Shown here piece by piece: positions 35,137 through 46,060 of a stretch of DNA of 64,000 bases. How positions within the stretch are numbered: the first letter of the stretch is position 1; the number at the start of each line of letters is the position of its first letter. Source of the stretch: Chrysomallon squamiferum (Eukaryota > Mollusca > Gastropoda > Neomphalida > Peltospiridae); contig CM022678.1 of the NCBI GenBank assembly GCA_012295275.1, positions 13,524,259 through 13,588,258 on the forward strand, written 5' to 3'. The notes under the pieces are model-generated. The model did not search any database. It saw only the letters and a program-made list of their open reading frames with translations, and was not told the DNA's origin. Position numbers and translations under genes: made by a program.

Positions 35137-35180
35137 TAATTAATTAATTAATTAATTAAAATTAGTTTTCATATTACTGA
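34350..35180 (+). repeat. Segmental duplicate, copy A (downstream flank of PDE copy 2)
   Basis: This approximately 830-bp stretch matches 44578-45382 in the same order and orientation. Shared blocks include TTTTCATTCATTA-AAAGTGTATG, AATCTGTCTAT, ATAGCCAACTAAA, TTTTTCAGATGATATTTCTT and AAAAGTTATTTTGTCAGTAA. The copies differ by scattered substitutions and small indels. Not coding. Confidence 0.9.
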
Positions 35181-35228
35181 TTATTTACACCACCTGATTT
35201 CTTTCTACGGGGAGTTCTAACAAACGCA

Positions 35229-35476
35229 GTTTATGCTAATAAACCTAGGACCACTGATCAACTGAAACAAACTATCCAGCACGAATGGAACCAAATTTCA
35301 GTGGAAACTTGCCAAAAAGCATGTCGCAGTGTTGTCAAAAGGTGTCGTGATTGTATTGTAGTTCAAGGTAGACATTTTGAGCATTTGTAAATACTAAATA
35401 TACAGATTAAATTTGTTGTTTTTAATATCTAATTTTATTTAAGTTTGCGGTTCGGTTACTTTTGGGACACCCTGTA
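35229..35476 (+). mobile_element. Tc1/mariner-type transposase 3' fragment and terminal repeat
   Basis: Frame 35229-35390 reads VYANKPRTTDQLKQTI and ends RCRDCIVVQGRHFEHL before TAA, typical of the C-terminus of Tc1/mariner transposases. After about 50 bp the motif TTACTTTTGGGACACCCTGT, a mariner-like terminal repeat, ends near 35476. The 5' part and catalytic residues are missing, so it is a dead, truncated copy. Confidence 0.75.
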
Positions 35477-35639
35477 TATATATCATCTAATCGTGATTCA
35501 ACTTTAAATATCTTAATTTCTGTTTGATACCAATAATATAATAATATTCTGTCAATTAATAATATATATCACACTTGTATATTTGTTTAAATTTTATTAG
35601 TAGTATTATTATTTTGTTGTTGTTATTATATTTTTATTA

Positions 35640-35644
35640 AATTA

Positions 35645-35687
<43 letters not shown>

Positions 35688-35690
35688 TTA
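35640..35690. repeat. ATT microsatellite
   Basis: Nearly perfect TTA triplets. Simple repeat only. Confidence 0.9.
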
Positions 35691-35778
35691 CAAAATTATA
35701 TTTAAGTCCTATAATGAGGATAAATAATCTGTTTCATAATATATTTTCTAAACAAAAACTAACAACCTTCTTCTTGTA

Positions 35779-36483
35779 CAGTATTCCCTCGCTATTCGCG
35801 GGGGTTACGTTCTTACCCCCCCGCGAATAGCGAAAAACCGCGAATATAGGATGCAGTTTTAAAACGTCTATTATGAGATTATATACGGTACTAAATGCTT
35901 CCCAAACACTTTCTAAAGACACTCTTACTCATTAATACAGTAATAATGTAGTAATATTGCATGCAGTTATGTATTTCACTAATGTAGTAATGATAATGTA
36001 AACACATTTTAATTTTGTACTGAAACAATATTTTAATCAGAAAGAAACGTAAGTACACGAGGACAGTAACACCGCATAGCATAGTTACCCATACAGTATT
36101 ACTGCACCGTAAAGTCATTTTCTATGCGTACAACATATGTATTAGAATTGACAGAAAGTGGAACAAATTTAAAGGCAAAACAGACAGATAAATACAGTAC
36201 GCACAGTTCAGGTAATAATATGCAATTAAAAACATTATTAATACACGGTCACAAAAAATATGCACTGTATATACAGTGTATGCATTTATAAAAAAAATAC
36301 GTACTGTATTGCAATAATAATTGAAAAAATTTGATATTGTTTGTGCGGTTTACCGAGCATTTGTTTTTATGACGTTATGACGCTAGCCTGGTATACCAGC
36401 ATACGATGCGATATGGTTAAGAGCCTAACCCGCGAATATGCGGGGCCGCGAATGGGGAACCGCGAATAGGTGAGGGTATACTG
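35779..36483. mobile_element. 705-bp TIR element with CGCGAATA-type ends (MITE-like)
   Basis: The left end begins CAGTATTCCCTCGCTATTCG. The right end read inward begins CAGTATACCCTCACCTATTC. Both continue into CGCGAATA-rich subterminal repeats and both are flanked by TA (35777-35778, 36484-36485). The GC-rich ends enclose an AT-rich core without a transposase. TA duplication and the terminal sequence suit a Tc1/mariner or pogo-related non-autonomous element. It lies about 400 bp upstream of the gasdermin start codon. Confidence 0.85.
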
Positions 36484-36895
36484 TATACATCTTTTCTTTC
36501 CTGTGTTTTCACTGTTGATTATAAATGTAAAGCTTGATAAACAGCTAAAAAAAAGATGCAATCATTAGAAATGAAGCTAATACACTCAACATTTACCATG
36601 CAAGTCATATTTCTCACATCTGTGTGTGGACATTAGTGATGCTGTTTTCTGTGCTTTGAGGTACGACTTTGTTTATTTTATATTTATATTTACATTTTGA
36701 CAAAAGAAACCAACCTGGATTAATGATGGAGGAATTTTAACAAGCAGACGACAAAAATCGATTTCAGCGGAACACACTCGGTGATTATTTGACAGTTCAT
36801 AGAACCCGGAAGAACTAATTTCCAAACGATATTTTTGTTTCTCTTTTTCTGTTCGTTTGTATTATTAATTTTTTTATTTATTTTAGAACGGGAAG

Positions 36896-39800
36896 ATGTT
36901 CGCTGCAACAGTTAATCAAGTGATAAACACATTAGGGCGTGACACACTTTTTCCAGTGCCAAGCGTCGAAACAGCAGACAATATTTCTCCTCTTCGACTT
37001 GTTATCAGGGAACCAGTTAGAAAATGGATATTCTGGAAAAAATACAAACATTACACAACAGAATTTGGCTTAAAAGATATTCTAGAAGATGCTGAGGATT
37101 TAAAAGTTGTGGAAACCGCGGTTGAACTGACCACATACAACACATCCACAGAAGTTTCGTTAAAAGGAAAGTTTGGTGTACAATTAATTGACGAACTTCT
37201 CGATGTCGATCTAAAAAGGACAAAATCAGTGATCGTGGAGAGTCAGTTAGATTTAGAAAAAGTTGAAGTGCATTTACCTACTCTTGTGTCAACTTTAAAA
37301 AACAGGTTTGTGTGTAAATATTACATGAGTACATTTTTTTATTTTTACATGTTAACCTGGTGCGTATTTTGTGTGTGTGTGTGTGTGTTTTACGTTTTGT
37401 GCATTTATGTGAAAATATGTCAACTTAAATCTCTGTAATTGTGTTTCTTTAGAGGTATTACATCCACCTCATCCCCACAACAATATTTTAAGAAAAAATT
37501 AATTTAATTTATTTATATTTTTTTTCTTATTTCTTTATATCCTACCCCCAAAAAGACATGACCGTTTTTAATGTAAGCCCCATCAAAAATAACCCTCCTT
37601 ATAATCAATGATAACGGGGGGGGGGACGCAGGAGGAAATCTTTACAGAAAGAAAAGCAACCTATTGATTGCTCCGAGTCATACTGTGATCTGCTTGACTA
37701 ATGAGGTGCTAATACATACAAACAGAATAATTGTTAATGCAATAGAAACAGTTATTTCCATAAAAAACTATCTTTATTAACAAATTACATAATATATTTA
37801 TGTTGTCAGCAATTATATTGATTATCCTTTATTTCACTTTTATGTCAGTAACAGTTTTCTGAATTAATAATATAGGTATCTAATAAACAGGTTTATCTAT
37901 CATTAATCTATGTCGATTAGACTGTTAATAGAAATATATTTTGTAACTAAGCAGATATTAATTAATTTTAGTTTTTAAGGGGCAGTATCAGAATAAATAT
38001 AGAATATTTCTGAAACATTTACAAAATGAACATTTATCATCATGTTGCATTTTTATTTCATAGAGAAATTTGTTTGTTAATAGTAATTAAATTTGTAAAT
38101 ATATCTTTATGTATGATTAATATGTGTGTGCATACATGTGTGTGTGTGTGTGTATGCTTATATATTCAACATATATACATACACACAAACACACACACAC
38201 ACACATAGGTAGACAGACACATATTTAAACCATCTTAGATTGTGTTGGTGTTTGCTAGTGTATTCTATCCTCATTCAGATTTTTATTTAAATATATTTTT
38301 TTTAAATTGTATATTTTCAGGAAAATAAATTTAAAATCAAGTCGAATCAACTCACTGGTGAGTCAGAACAGAAAGATTGTTGGTATAGTTACAGGAGTGA
38401 TCCGACTTATGAATGATGCTACTTTGAGCTGCAAACTCAACATAGATGGATCTGCCAATGTTGATTTTAAATCTCTGGTAAATGTTAATTTTAAAACTCT
38501 TGTTAGTTTTAACTTTAAATCTCTTATAAATGTTATTTTTAAATTTCTGAAAGGGTTTTATATTTCTGGTAAAAGTTAACTTTAAACTGCTAGTAAGTGC
38601 AAATATTAAAATCTCTGATTAATGCTAGTACATTAACTTTATAGCAAATGACTTAATCCTGAGAAAAGTATCCACACTTTGATAAACACAAATTCACTTA
38701 ATTTCAGACTCAAGGTGGAGCAGAGATTGATTCAGACAAGAGTAAAAGTATCAAGTTATTTAAAGGAACACCTCTCGCATACACCAAGCGTGATCTTCTA
38801 ATCAACACTTGTGATGGTAGCTTCCAGATTGTTCTTGAACACGGAGCTGCAGGTGGATTCACAAAAAACAAGTTACAAGATTTTGATGAAGTTGATTCCA
38901 GCAATGTTTCTAGATTTTATGGTTTGGGTCTTACCTGTAAGTTTATATAAAATATTTTTATTATTAATCATGATTGAGTAATTTCTGTGCCTCTAGTTGT
39001 ATAGATTATTTGAGTTTCAAACTGTAGATCTCTTTGCTGTATTTATACAAGTATAAAACTGATGTGATTCAATGTTATTATATCTACAGTTATTTTTAAG
39101 TTCTTTTTTGACTCAATCAGAAGTCACTGTTTAAGCTCTGTGAAAAGCTAAAATCTTTTCAAGTATAAACAGAATTAATTATTAAGAAATGATGTTTCTG
39201 ATCTTGAAATAATCACTAAGCTTTTTTTACTTCATGTGTGTATGTCAAATCTAAAAAAAAAAAAATAATAACAATAATAATAATAATAACATAAAGTAAA
39301 AAATATGATTTTATATTTGCAGCATCTGAAGAAGAGATATTTAAAGGTATTATGGATTTGGATCAAGCTGAGAAGGATAATTTTCTGAAAGTCATGAGAG
39401 AAATAATGAATCTACCTAAGCTTGTACAACCCATCTCAGAACTGGTGTGTTTTGACTATTGAACTAAAGGTTCATTCACACTAAATAACTGATCTGTAGT
39501 TCAGTGGTAGCTTGCTTGCCTGAGATCTGATATGACCCAGTATCAATCTTCACAGTATCCCTTAAACTGTCTGTATAAAATATTCCTGATACTTGATTAT
39601 AGTGCAAAAGATTTCCCTGCTTACTAAAAGCACATTTACTACTTAAGAATTAATTGAAATGTTGTGAACTGAATTAATATTTTTTAATGAATTTTTATTT
39701 AAATGTTTATGGCAAAATGAACACAATTAATAAAATTGCATTAATTAAATAATGATTTCCTTAAAGTGGAGTAATCCTGTGTTGATATGTCTGTGTTATA

Positions 39801-41419
39801 ATCCTGTAGTTACAGAGAGTGGAAACGTTCACAGAGACAGGCATAAAGAGAACAACAAATCTTGCCACACTTAACTCAAAGATTGGAACAGCTGGAGATG
39901 ATCTTGTACCTTTCCTTACGATTGTTGGCTTCCACACTGATGTGAGTTTACATGAATAACTCTTTATATTAAACTAGTGTATGTTAGCAAGTAACTAAAT
40001 ATTTATTGTATATTTCAAAGAAATATATAGAACTAGTTTAATCTCACTACAGCAAGAAAAGAAAAAAGAGAGACTGTTTATATTTGTGTTTGTATTTGTG
40101 CATATTAGAATGAGATACATGTCCAGGTGTTCGTTTGTCTTATAGAGAAGAAAAATAATAAACGATGAAAACAGAACTAGAAAATGATGGTTAGAATAAA
40201 TTGGAGACAAAATATAAAAGTGTTTTTTTAAACACAGAGACATAGACATGATTATTATTATTACTATTATTATTAAATTGGTTTTGTATGTGATAAGTAC
40301 TATAAATTGTAAATTTTTTTTATTAAAGACAAATGGTGATGTGGAATACCCACAGCAGTGTTCTGAGTTGTTAGAAACAAGTCAGTTGCTGATATCACTG
40401 TTAGAAGAACTTGATGATAAAGAAATACACTCTCTGTCCAACTGTATAGATGATAGCAGTACTTCAATTACAGTACTGCAGATAGTATGTATAGTATTAT
40501 TCTTGTTTGTAGTAGTAGTGGTAGTAGTACAGGTACACTCTCTGTCCACTTGTTTCAATGACAGCAGTGGTTCAACTACAGTGCTGCAGATAGTTGTATA
40601 GAATTTTTGCATCAAATAGTTCACTTTATTGAGTTCTGAACTTAAAAAGTTTTCAGAGAGTGTCTTAACATTTATAAGAGATTTATATTGATCACTGGAC
40701 AGGATTTCTCTTGAATATTCCTTGCACAAAGCATGCACATCATCTCTGGTTTACATTCATAAATCCATTCACAAATTTATTATGCCAAACAATCCATAGT
40801 ATTTGCCTTTTAGTATAATTATAAATATTATGTTACTACTACTATTACTTTTTCACTGTTCTTTTTTTTTTTTTTTGTAGCTTTATTAAATGTGTTTTTG
40901 TCTTAGTATTGTTATTAGTATTATTAGGTGTAGATTATTTATTGTTACTGTTGCTGTTGTTATTAATATCATTATCAATATCACATGTAAGTAAGTATGA
41001 CATAGTTCATAATTTTTAGATTAAATAAAAGGCAACAATAATTTGTTCTTAGTATATTCTTATATTAGAGAATATGTTATTTTGTTAATTCTTAAAAGAA
41101 ATTTATTATTTATATTTTTATCTTTGCTGGAAAAAACAAAAACAAAAACCCAACCCCAAGTACCTACCTCATATCTACCTCTTCTATATATCATAAATTA
41201 TTTGTTCTTTTTTTCTAGCTTAAGAAATGTGAGTCTACAGATAGTGAGGTGGTGACACTGACAGATGAAGAAAAATCTGTGTTGTCCACAGACACTGCCA
41301 AAATGTTAACTGATGCTTTGGAAATAAAGGTGGAAGATGACAAACTGACATTCTCTAAAGACAACATAGGTATCAGAGCTTGTCGTCTGATTCTACAGGC
41401 ATTCTATGGTGCTAAGTAA
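36896..41419 (+). CDS. Gasdermin E-like pore-forming protein, 7 coding exons
   Basis: Gasdermins are cytosolic two-domain proteins; proteolysis of the linker frees the N-terminal domain, which oligomerises into membrane pores (pyroptosis). Coding exons: 36896-37305, 38321-38477, 38708-38936, 39323-39444, 39810-39941, 40329-40484, 41219-41419, with phases agreeing throughout; 468 aa (human GSDME 496). Family marks: MFA start with VRKWIFWKKYKHYTTEFGLK, and PLAYTKRDLLI / DGSFQIVLEHGAAGGF, matching the last strands of the GSDME/pejvakin N-domain. The linker carries DEVD (residues 249-252; 38885-38896) followed by Ser, a canonical caspase-3/7 site. Residues 253-468 would be the inhibitory helical C-domain. 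An acceptor at 36886 implies a 5' UTR exon upstream. No breaks were seen. Identity to GSDME rather than pejvakin rests on the linker site. Confidence 0.88.
38457..38640 (+). repeat. 24-bp tandem repeat spanning the gasdermin exon 2 donor
   Basis: The unit AATGTTGATTTTAAATCTCT plus GGTA at the exon end (38457) recurs at 38481, 38505 and 38529 at exactly 24-bp spacing, then more loosely to about 38640. Because 24 is three-fold, the frame stays open for the first units, repeating an 8-residue pattern (VNVNFKTL, VSFNFKSL). A second in-phase donor (GTTAGT, 38502) exists. Confidence 0.85.
39490..39565 (+). repeat. Possible tRNA-derived SINE relic in gasdermin intron 4
   Basis: TGTAGTTCAGTGGTAGCTTG, then CTTGCCTGAGATC, resembles a tRNA D-arm and A box (TAGTTCAGTGGTAG) through the anticodon arm. 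The B-box region (CAGTATCAATCTT) is degraded. No poly-A tail or target duplication was identified. Confidence 0.4.
40533..40592 (+). repeat. Duplicated tail of gasdermin exon 6, possible 60-nt alternative exon
   Basis: The end of exon 6 (about 40427-40484) recurs about 105 bp downstream: ACACTCTCTGTCCA and GTACTGCAGATAGT in the exon are matched by ACACTCTCTGTCCA and GTGCTGCAGATAGT. The copy is preceded by TACAG and followed by GTTGTA, is 60 nt long, open, and phase 0 on both sides, so inclusion would add 20 residues without a frameshift. Whether it is ever spliced in is unknown; the upstream pyrimidine tract is poor. Confidence 0.7.
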
Positions 41420-44241
41420 AATTTGACTTTACACTTAGAAATCATGAAAATAATTGTAACTAATATTCACCTCACAAAATGATAATGTGCTGACATGAAA
41501 AATGTTTAAGTGAGATTTAACTTGGTTTTCACGATGGTTTGACTGGTGTGTCTAGTTTTGACAAATGATTATTGGTCTATGTGTAGGTATTTAAAGGTGG
41601 ATGTTTAATGGCATTAGTCTAGGTTTTGATGGATGTTTGAATAATTTTAAGTTTTGATGACAAGGCTAAACTTCTTAATAGTGTTTAAAGTATGACATCT
41701 GTAGGTTTTGGTGGTTGTATAAGAACCTATCTATATTTTTATGGATATGTGAATGACACTCAAGCTTCTGAAGAATTTGTAAATGACACATCTTTAAGCA
41801 GCATACTTGGTTTTTGTTAAACGTGAACTAGGTTTGTCAGAGTTCTGAATAAAATATGTTAGGTTTCAAACAAACATTTGGGAAATAAAAGTAAAGATGT
41901 TGAAGTTTCTTGTGACATAAATCATTATGGTGAATGTTAAATATTTGGTTTTACCTATTTTTGTCAGACATGACAAATATTTATAGATTTTGAAGAATGT
42001 TTAAATTAACATTATTGTTTCAAAATGTTGAGATGACTTGTAACTAGTTTTGTTAAATATTTTTGACATTTCTGTATCATCACACATTTATAAATGAACT
42101 GTCTGAATTTGTTTACATCTAGACTTAAAAAATATTTAATTTTGTCTTGTCTGAGTTGTTCCATACAATATCAAGTAATATATATATATATATATATATA
42201 CATACATTAAATTGAATCATGAAGAAAAAAGATGAGGATAAATAGAGACATAGATGGATGTAAAAAGGGATAAATAGGTGTGTTCTTAGATACAGTCATG
42301 AAAGAGACAGAAACAAATACAAAGAAACTGGATCAATGCATTTATATATATATATATATATATATATTACTGCAAATATTAACTATAGATACAAATAAAT
42401 ATCTAGTTGACATGACTTGACTTTCATGAATATTCAGATGACAGATTTTGACATGAGCTTTAGCTTGGATATAAATAAATTGTTGTGTCAGAGAACCGTT
42501 CATCCTATTTGTCAGTGTCTAGTCCTTTAATTTACAAGATGTTTGTCAGAAATGTAAAGTGTCCTTTATGTTGAATTTTCTTTCTTCTAAATTACTTTGA
42601 AATGCCATAGTAACAAGAGGATATACTGAAGTTCTTCATATTTATTATTTTTTTTTTTTTTTGGGGTGGGATGTTTTTTACCTGGTTGGAACATATTACA
42701 AATGTATTTGTTGTGGGTTTTTGACACCTTTTTACACACAGACACAAAAGGGGAGATGTCCTTAATAAAATATAATTTGAAATGTTTTTAATTGTTTGAT
42801 TAATGAATGCCTTAATATGTGTTTGTTAAATTACATGATGATATTTTGTTTTAAAATGCCTTTTTAATATTGGTTTGGATATTGTGCTGTTACTATTATT
42901 ATATATTAAAATCACCTACAACACAAAGCAAACCTGTAGATTAATTTTTAGTGTTTTTGTCTTTATGTAGTTAGAAACATGTTAGTATTTATTTATTGAT
43001 TAATTTTCGTAAATTTATTTTATTAATATTATTATTATTACTATTACTATTATTGTTATTGTTATTATTACTAATAGTAGTAGAAGTAGTATCAGCAGTA
43101 GTAATAGTAATAGTAGTAGTACTAGTACAGGTATGAGGCCATTATTTATTATCTGTCAAGCTTGAGACTGGAGTGACCTGAATTTCTGAATTTTCAGTTT
43201 ATCTGAGCAAACAAAATTTATGTACAAAATAAACCATGAAAAGAAATGGAACCAAATTAAAAACATGTTCTGGTAATTGTGAAGCACAAAACTTGTTTAG
43301 TATCTCATTAAAAATAAAAAGTTATTTATATTATTATTATTATTACTCATCTTCTTCTTATTATTATTATTACTATTATGAAAGCAATACTGGCATTAAA
43401 TTTTAATTAGCTTAACAGTTGATGGTAAACTTCCTTTTTATTTTAAACATTGAATGCATCCTACAGTAATTTTTGCAGTGATTTATTTAATCAGCCTAGC
43501 TTTATTGTGAAATAATGTTATCATTATTTTTTAAGATAATGGCTAAATTTTACTCATTTTTTTTTATAATATTTTATTCTAATGTGACACATATCAGCCT
43601 TTGATATAGTTTTAGTAATAATCAAATTTAATATCACATTAAAATCACATTGTAAATTTATTTTATTTTTTTTAAATTAGAAGAAAAAACATGTAATAAG
43701 TAATATTATCATAAAGAATTTTAAAATCTATAATCACTTCATAAAACTTGTGATTTATTGTAATATTACTAACATTCTATGAACAAAATAGTGACATTAA
43801 TTACAAAAATAATATATGTTCAGAATACATTCATGTATATTAAATTTTATGTTTTTTGGTCATTTGTATATTTATTTTTTATACTCGTTCAAAATTTTAA
43901 TTTATTTTATCTTTTTGAGCAGTATTTTATTTTGGATTGTATTTTCACTGTTTATGAACAAATCAATGCTTATTAAAATTTACATGTCACATGAATTAGT
44001 ATAATTTATGAATTACTTGCCAAGTATGTAATCCAAAAACGTTTCTGGTTTTAATAAAGGATTATCCCATTTAATAATCCCAAAACATTTCTGAGCTGTC
44101 AGTTTTGATAAATGAATTTTTGGGTCACATCAAAATTAAAATTGTATCTCTTGTTGGTGTGTGTTTCTACGTGGTTTTTTATTTTTTTATTTTATTTTTT
44201 GTCATTTTTTTTGTTGTTGTTGCTGTGTTTTTTTCTACCTC

Positions 44242-44272
<31 letters not shown>

Positions 44273-44577
44273 GTTGTTGGTTTTTTCATTGGTTTGATCA
44301 GTACTCTATTTATTTATTAATTCATGATGGACAGACTTTTGAATTATTATAATTCATTGCAGGATTGATACTTGTTTTGTTTTTCTTTAAATTATATTGA
44401 AGATTTCTGGTTTTATTACATCATGTTATATGGTTTGTATTGAAAATATTTAACAGAACTTAAAATATATCTCTTTAATTAATTATTCAACTTAAAAAAA
44501 AGGCATGAAACATCTTTATTTCAAACAATGTATCTTCCATATGAAGTTTTTAATGAAAATAAGTTAATATATATTTT
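41420..44577. other. Gasdermin 3' flank, no gene seen
   Basis: Candidate poly-A signals (AATAAA) occur at about 41848 and 41884. Degenerate repeats of a GGTTTTGATGGATGTTT type are scattered over 41520-42150. TA runs lie at 42180 and 42347, and an ATT/AGT triplet zone at about 43025-43125. Nothing coding is supported. Confidence 0.55.
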
Positions 44578-44793
44578 ATATACTCTTTACATTGATTATA
44601 AAGCTTGTCCATATTCTTTACATTCATTATAATATATATGCCTGTAATTGTATTCAAAAAGATTTTGTATTGCTTTTCATTCATTATAAAGTGTATGTCA
44701 ATTTTACATTCATTATACATGTTTATAATTTTGCTTTAAAAACACCAATAAAACATCAAAAATCTGTCTATTAATGGCTGTTCTCTATATGTG

Positions 44794-44830
<37 letters not shown>

Positions 44831-45382
44831 TAATAACATAATTTTTCTAAGCTGTTTCTTTATCAACTTTTGACACTTTTATCAATCTCCTAACATAAGC
44901 TTCATCTTTATATGTATAGTAGCTTATTAAATAGTCAGTTCTGTTTATCAGCCTTACGTTTTTATAAAATTGGTTTTTATATCAGTGTGGTTACAATAAA
45001 ATAGCCAACTAAACATTTACATTTTTAAATTAATTTTTCAGATGATATTTCTTTCACTTTTTATTTTTTATTGTTTTTAATTTTTTAATTTTTTTTTTTC
45101 CAGGTACCAATCGTATTTGCTAAATAGTTTTTTTATGTTTATAGAAAAATTATAAAGAAGTATTATTTATATATGTCATAAATGTTGTTCGTTTCATCTA
45201 ATTAATAATGATATAATTATTTAAAAATGTAAGTTTATAAACATGATACATGCCACAACTTTGTTTTTGCAGGTAAAAGTTATTTTGTCAGTAATAAATA
45301 AAATCGATCATCATCTTCTTCATCTAATTGTTACTGTTTATACTTATTATTATTATTAAATAAGATTAATTTTCATATTATT
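44578..45382 (+). repeat. Segmental duplicate, copy B (about 10 kb from copy A)
   Basis: Homologous to 34350-35180 along its length, same orientation, with a CA run (about 44800-44825) where copy A has a TA run. No PDE coding sequence precedes it here, so only the flank was copied, or a PDE copy was lost. Confidence 0.9.
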
Positions 45383-45599
45383 GTGGGGTTTTTTTTGTTG
45401 TTTGTTTTTGTTTGTATGTTTCTTTTTCTTCACTCTCTTGCAGCAAGCTAACATTTTACTTCTGGTTTTACTCTGTTCTTCCTATAGTTGCCGTTTCTCT
45501 TGTTCCTGGTGGACATACAGCAGTGTTTCCTTAACACAGTCTACTTTTTTTTACTGGTTCTTCCTGCCACAACATTCATTTTATTTAAATATGTTTAAA

Positions 45600-46060
45600 C
45601 CTCAGTATATTTAACAACTGCTAATAGTCATTTATTCTATTTAAAAACTGCTAGAATAACTTTTATTCTATTTAGTGACTGCTGCTAACAGAACATTTGT
45701 TCTGTTTAAGTGCTCAATTATTTTATTTAAGGACTACAAATGGAATATCTATTGTTCTTTTTAATGACTACAAGTAGAACATTTATTCTATTAATGTATT
45801 TCTAGTAGATCATTTGTTCTGTCTAAAACTGGAAATAGAATATTTTATTCAAGAACTGCTAACTGAACATTTATTTCTTTTGAGAACTACAAGTAGAACA
45901 TTTGTTGTATTTAAGGACTACAAGCCTTCTAGAAGAACATTTATATTCTTTTTAAGGATTCCAAGGAAAACATTTGTGTATTTACCATCTATCAGTAAAA
46001 TGTTATGCAGGACTAAAAGCAGAATTTGTTTGTATTTAAAACCATAAGTCAAATATTTAT
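45600..46060. repeat. Degenerate ~40-bp tandem repeat (ACTACAAGTAGAACATTT units)
   Basis: Blocks like GGACTACAAGTAGAACATTT followed by TATTCTATTTAA recur roughly every 40-45 bp with strong divergence. An old minisatellite, not coding. Confidence 0.65.
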
